This document shows, in pieces, positions 5,385 through 6,708 of a DNA stretch of 6,708 nucleotides; within the stretch, counting starts at the first letter, position 1, and each line of letters starts with the position of its first letter. The position numbers and the translations under genes are program-made. The stretch comes from DATKIY01 sp035543875 (GTDB lineage: Bacteria > Actinomycetota > Actinomycetes > JAHEKZ01), in NCBI GenBank assembly GCA_035543875.1, contig DATKIY010000255.1:1-6708 (forward strand), given 5' to 3'. The notes under the pieces are model-generated. The model was given only the letters and a program-made list of their open reading frames with translations. It did not search any database and was not told the DNA's origin.

Positions 5385-6404
5385 GTGACCGCCGATCCTG
5401 CTCCACCGCCCACACCTCGCACCGCATATGGCGTTGGGCTAGCCACAACGGCCTTGCCCGACGAGCGGGTTCTCGACGTTCGGTTCTCGCGCTTGGGGCT
5501 GCAGTGGGACGCCTCCCTCATGCAGCGACTCGGCGCGGCGGGTCCCGGGACTTTCGATATCCCAATTGATCAAGCGGTCGAAGTGCTTGGCGTCCCTCTC
5601 ACCGCAAACCATGGGCTCGACCCGCGACGAGGGGTGCACCGACGACTAGTGGCGGTTTACCTGGCGAACCTTGACGAACAACCCGTTGACGCCTACGACG
5701 TTTACCTGCGTTTGCATCTACTCTCTCACCGGCTCGCTACGCCGCGGTCAATCAGCATGGACGGCGTGTTTGGCCTACTCAACAATGTGGTCTGGACGAA
5801 CTTTGGGCCATGTCCCGTTGACGAATTTGAAAAGACCCGGCTGCGCCTTGAGGAACAAGGCCACGTGACGGTGTTCGGTGTCGACAAGTTTCCCCGGATG
5901 GTGGACTACGTCGTCCCCACTGGAGTCAGAATCGCCGAGGCCGATCGTGTTCGGCTGGGGGCACACCTGGCCGAGGGAACCACCGTCATGCATGAGGGCT
6001 TCGTCAACTTCAATGCAGGAACGCTCGGGTCATCCATGATCGAAGGACGAATCAGCGCTGGCGTCGTCGTTGATGACGGCTCCGACGTCGGTGGCGGTGC
6101 GTCCATCATGGGGACCTTGTCCGGTGGTGGCACACAAGTCATCAGCATCGGAAAGCGTTGCTTGATTGGCGCCAACGCTGGCGTTGGAATTTCACTGGGA
6201 GACGATTGTGTGGTCGAAGCTGGCCTCTACGTGACAGCTGGCACCAAGGTCACGATGCCGGACGCCACCGTCGCTAAGGCTCGTGACCTCTCGGGGCAGT
6301 CGAATTTGTTGTTTCGACGCAACTCAGTCTCGGGAGCGGTGGAAGTCGTTACACGCAGCGGTTCATGGGGTGGCCTGAATACCACGTTGCACGTCAACGA
6401 CTGA
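5385..6404 (+). CDS. dapD: Tetrahydrodipicolinate N-succinyltransferase (actinobacterial type)
   Basis: A 339-residue left-handed beta-helix acyltransferase. It transfers succinyl from succinyl-CoA to tetrahydrodipicolinate, the entry to the succinylase branch of diaminopimelate and lysine synthesis, in the cytoplasm and normally as a trimer. The N-terminal domain (to about 185) includes 'DAYDVYLRLHLLSHRLATP' (102-120) and 'FGVDKFPRMVDYVVPTGV' (164-181). The hexapeptide helix runs about 190-295, with 'GTTVMHEGFVNFNAGTLG' (198-215), 'GDGSDVGGGASIMGTLSGGG'-like 230-249 (here DDGSDVGGG) and 'LGDDCVVEAGLYVTAGT' (271-287). E220 in MIEGR aligns with Glu199 described in the M. tuberculosis active site (alignment from memory). 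The C-terminus 'SNLLFRRNSVSGAVEV' (306-321) is also conserved. GTG 5385 leaves a short Pro-rich lead (4-10) before GVGLAT, slightly longer than in mycobacteria. It is followed two bases later by the next gene. Confidence 0.96.
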   Translation: MTADPAPPPTPRTAYGVGLATTALPDERVLDVRFSRLGLQWDASLMQRLGAAGPGTFDIPIDQAVEVLGVPLTANHGLDPRRGVHRRLVAVYLANLDEQPVDAYDVYLRLHLLSHRLATPRSISMDGVFGLLNNVVWTNFGPCPVDEFEKTRLRLEEQGHVTVFGVDKFPRMVDYVVPTGVRIAEADRVRLGAHLAEGTTVMHEGFVNFNAGTLGSSMIEGRISAGVVVDDGSDVGGGASIMGTLSGGGTQVISIGKRCLIGANAGVGISLGDDCVVEAGLYVTAGTKVTMPDATVAKARDLSGQSNLLFRRNSVSGAVEVVTRSGSWGGLNTTLHVND

Positions 6405-6406
6405 CA

Positions 6407-6708
6407 GTGAAAAGAAACTGGTGGCTTGGCGGCCTCGCCATCGCCCTGCCCTTCGTTCTCCTTGGCGCCGGCATCGTGTGGTGGTTGGGGGGAGTCGGTA
6501 CGCTTGTCGGTCGCGAACAGTGCGAGGCGACATCGAGGTCGGGATCCGTTTCGCTTGACCCAGAGCAGGCCGAGCAGGCGGCCACCATCTCGGCCGTGGC
6601 CATCAAACGTGGCTTGCCCATGCGCGCACTGACGGTCGGACAAGCGACGGCACTGCAGGAATCGAAACTTCACAACGTCGAGAGTGGCGACCACGACAGC
6701 GCCGGGTT
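6407..6708 (+). CDS. Membrane-anchored lytic-transglycosylase-like protein, N-terminal part
   Basis: Partial gene with 100 codons visible, cut by the right edge. GTG 6407 lies two bases after the dapD TGA with no ribosome site, so it is probably read by coupled translation from the dapD message. Residues 5-28 (about WWLGGLAIALPFVLLGAGIV, then WW) form a signal-anchor helix. After it come C39 and 'VSLDPEQAEQAATISAVAIK' (48-67), 'RGLPMRALTVGQATALQESK' (68-87) and 'GDHDSAG' (94-100). This matches an actinobacterial family I recall as continuing with a GLFQQRP-type segment; the Glu in ALQESKL (E85) stands where transglycosylases carry their acid. Database names such as 'heavy metal transporter' for this family look unsupported. 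Activity on peptidoglycan is inferred, not shown, and the decisive part lies outside the window. Confidence 0.72.
   Translation, partial: MKRNWWLGGLAIALPFVLLGAGIVWWLGGVGTLVGREQCEATSRSGSVSLDPEQAEQAATISAVAIKRGLPMRALTVGQATALQESKLHNVESGDHDSAG

Larger units (their letters stand above)
5362..5390. promoter_or_regulatory. Compact divergent dapE/dapD start region with imperfect palindrome
   Basis: The 29-bp segment is an imperfect inverted repeat centred on base 5376: the outer arms GGTCACG (5362-5368) and CGTGACC (5384-5390) are perfectly complementary, and four further inner pairs match. The arms contain the start codons of both genes (CAC = GTG of dapE at 5365-5367; GTG of dapD at 5385-5387), and both proteins therefore begin GTG-ACC. 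Whether the symmetry serves as an operator or only reflects the mirrored starts cannot be told from sequence. Confidence 0.55.

Noticed and set aside
5368..5448. Upstream extension of dapE by 27 codons into dapD
   Set aside because: The extra residues are basic and unlike any DapE N-terminus; the GTG at 5367 has a promoter-like element at the right distance.
1..6708. Search for CRISPR arrays, insertion sequences, tRNA/rRNA genes, phage or defence genes
   Set aside because: No direct-repeat array, terminal inverted repeats, transposase/integrase motifs, or RNA-gene patterns were seen; all longer stretches are covered by ordinary chromosomal genes.

Overview
This window most likely comes from an actinobacterium (Actinomycetota). 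It is GC-rich (about 60% by eye), uses several GTG starts, and has leaderless-looking promoters. DapD and the FolP2-type pteroate-synthase paralogue closely resemble, from memory, those of Mycobacterium tuberculosis. The gene set dapD / dapE / LOG-type phosphoribohydrolase / folP2 / short DivIVA-domain protein matches the mycobacterial Rv1201c-Rv1209 neighbourhood. The genus cannot be named from this sequence. No mobile element, CRISPR array, tRNA or rRNA was seen.

Layout. Bases 1-411 (minus) hold a short membrane-anchored DivIVA-domain protein followed, with an ATGA overlap, by the start of an SRPBCC-fold gene that runs off the left edge. Bases 510-1373 (plus) are folP2, divergent from the DivIVA gene. 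An MFS-type exporter (minus, 1246-2640) converges on folP2 and overlaps its end by 128 bp. Upstream of the exporter on the same strand is a LOG-family gene (2683-3513). The 158-bp divergent gap 3514-3671 carries an AT-rich promoter with two TTGA-N4-TCAA-like palindromes exactly 30 bp apart, and serves a YceI gene (3672-4238). A strong 18-bp hairpin (4248-4288) separates yceI from the convergent dapE (4300-5367). dapE and dapD (5385-6404) start back to back with only 17 bp between their GTG codons. Two bases after dapD begins a membrane-anchored, lytic-transglycosylase-like gene that is cut by the right edge.

Function. DapD and DapE carry out two steps of the succinylase branch of diaminopimelate/lysine synthesis, which feeds cell-wall peptidoglycan. 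The gene behind dapD looks like a cell-wall-associated protein, so it may share that theme. YceI binds polyisoprenoid-type lipids in known family members. The LOG protein probably releases cytokinin-type bases from nucleoside monophosphates. FolP2 keeps the dihydropteroate synthase fold but has altered key loops and may not make folate.

Most noteworthy are the very compact, nearly symmetric dapE/dapD start region, in which both genes look leaderless with overlapping -10 elements; the operator pair before yceI; the long convergent coding overlap of folP2 and the exporter; and the altered substrate loops of FolP2. The protein families are all known. I found no wholly new multi-gene system.
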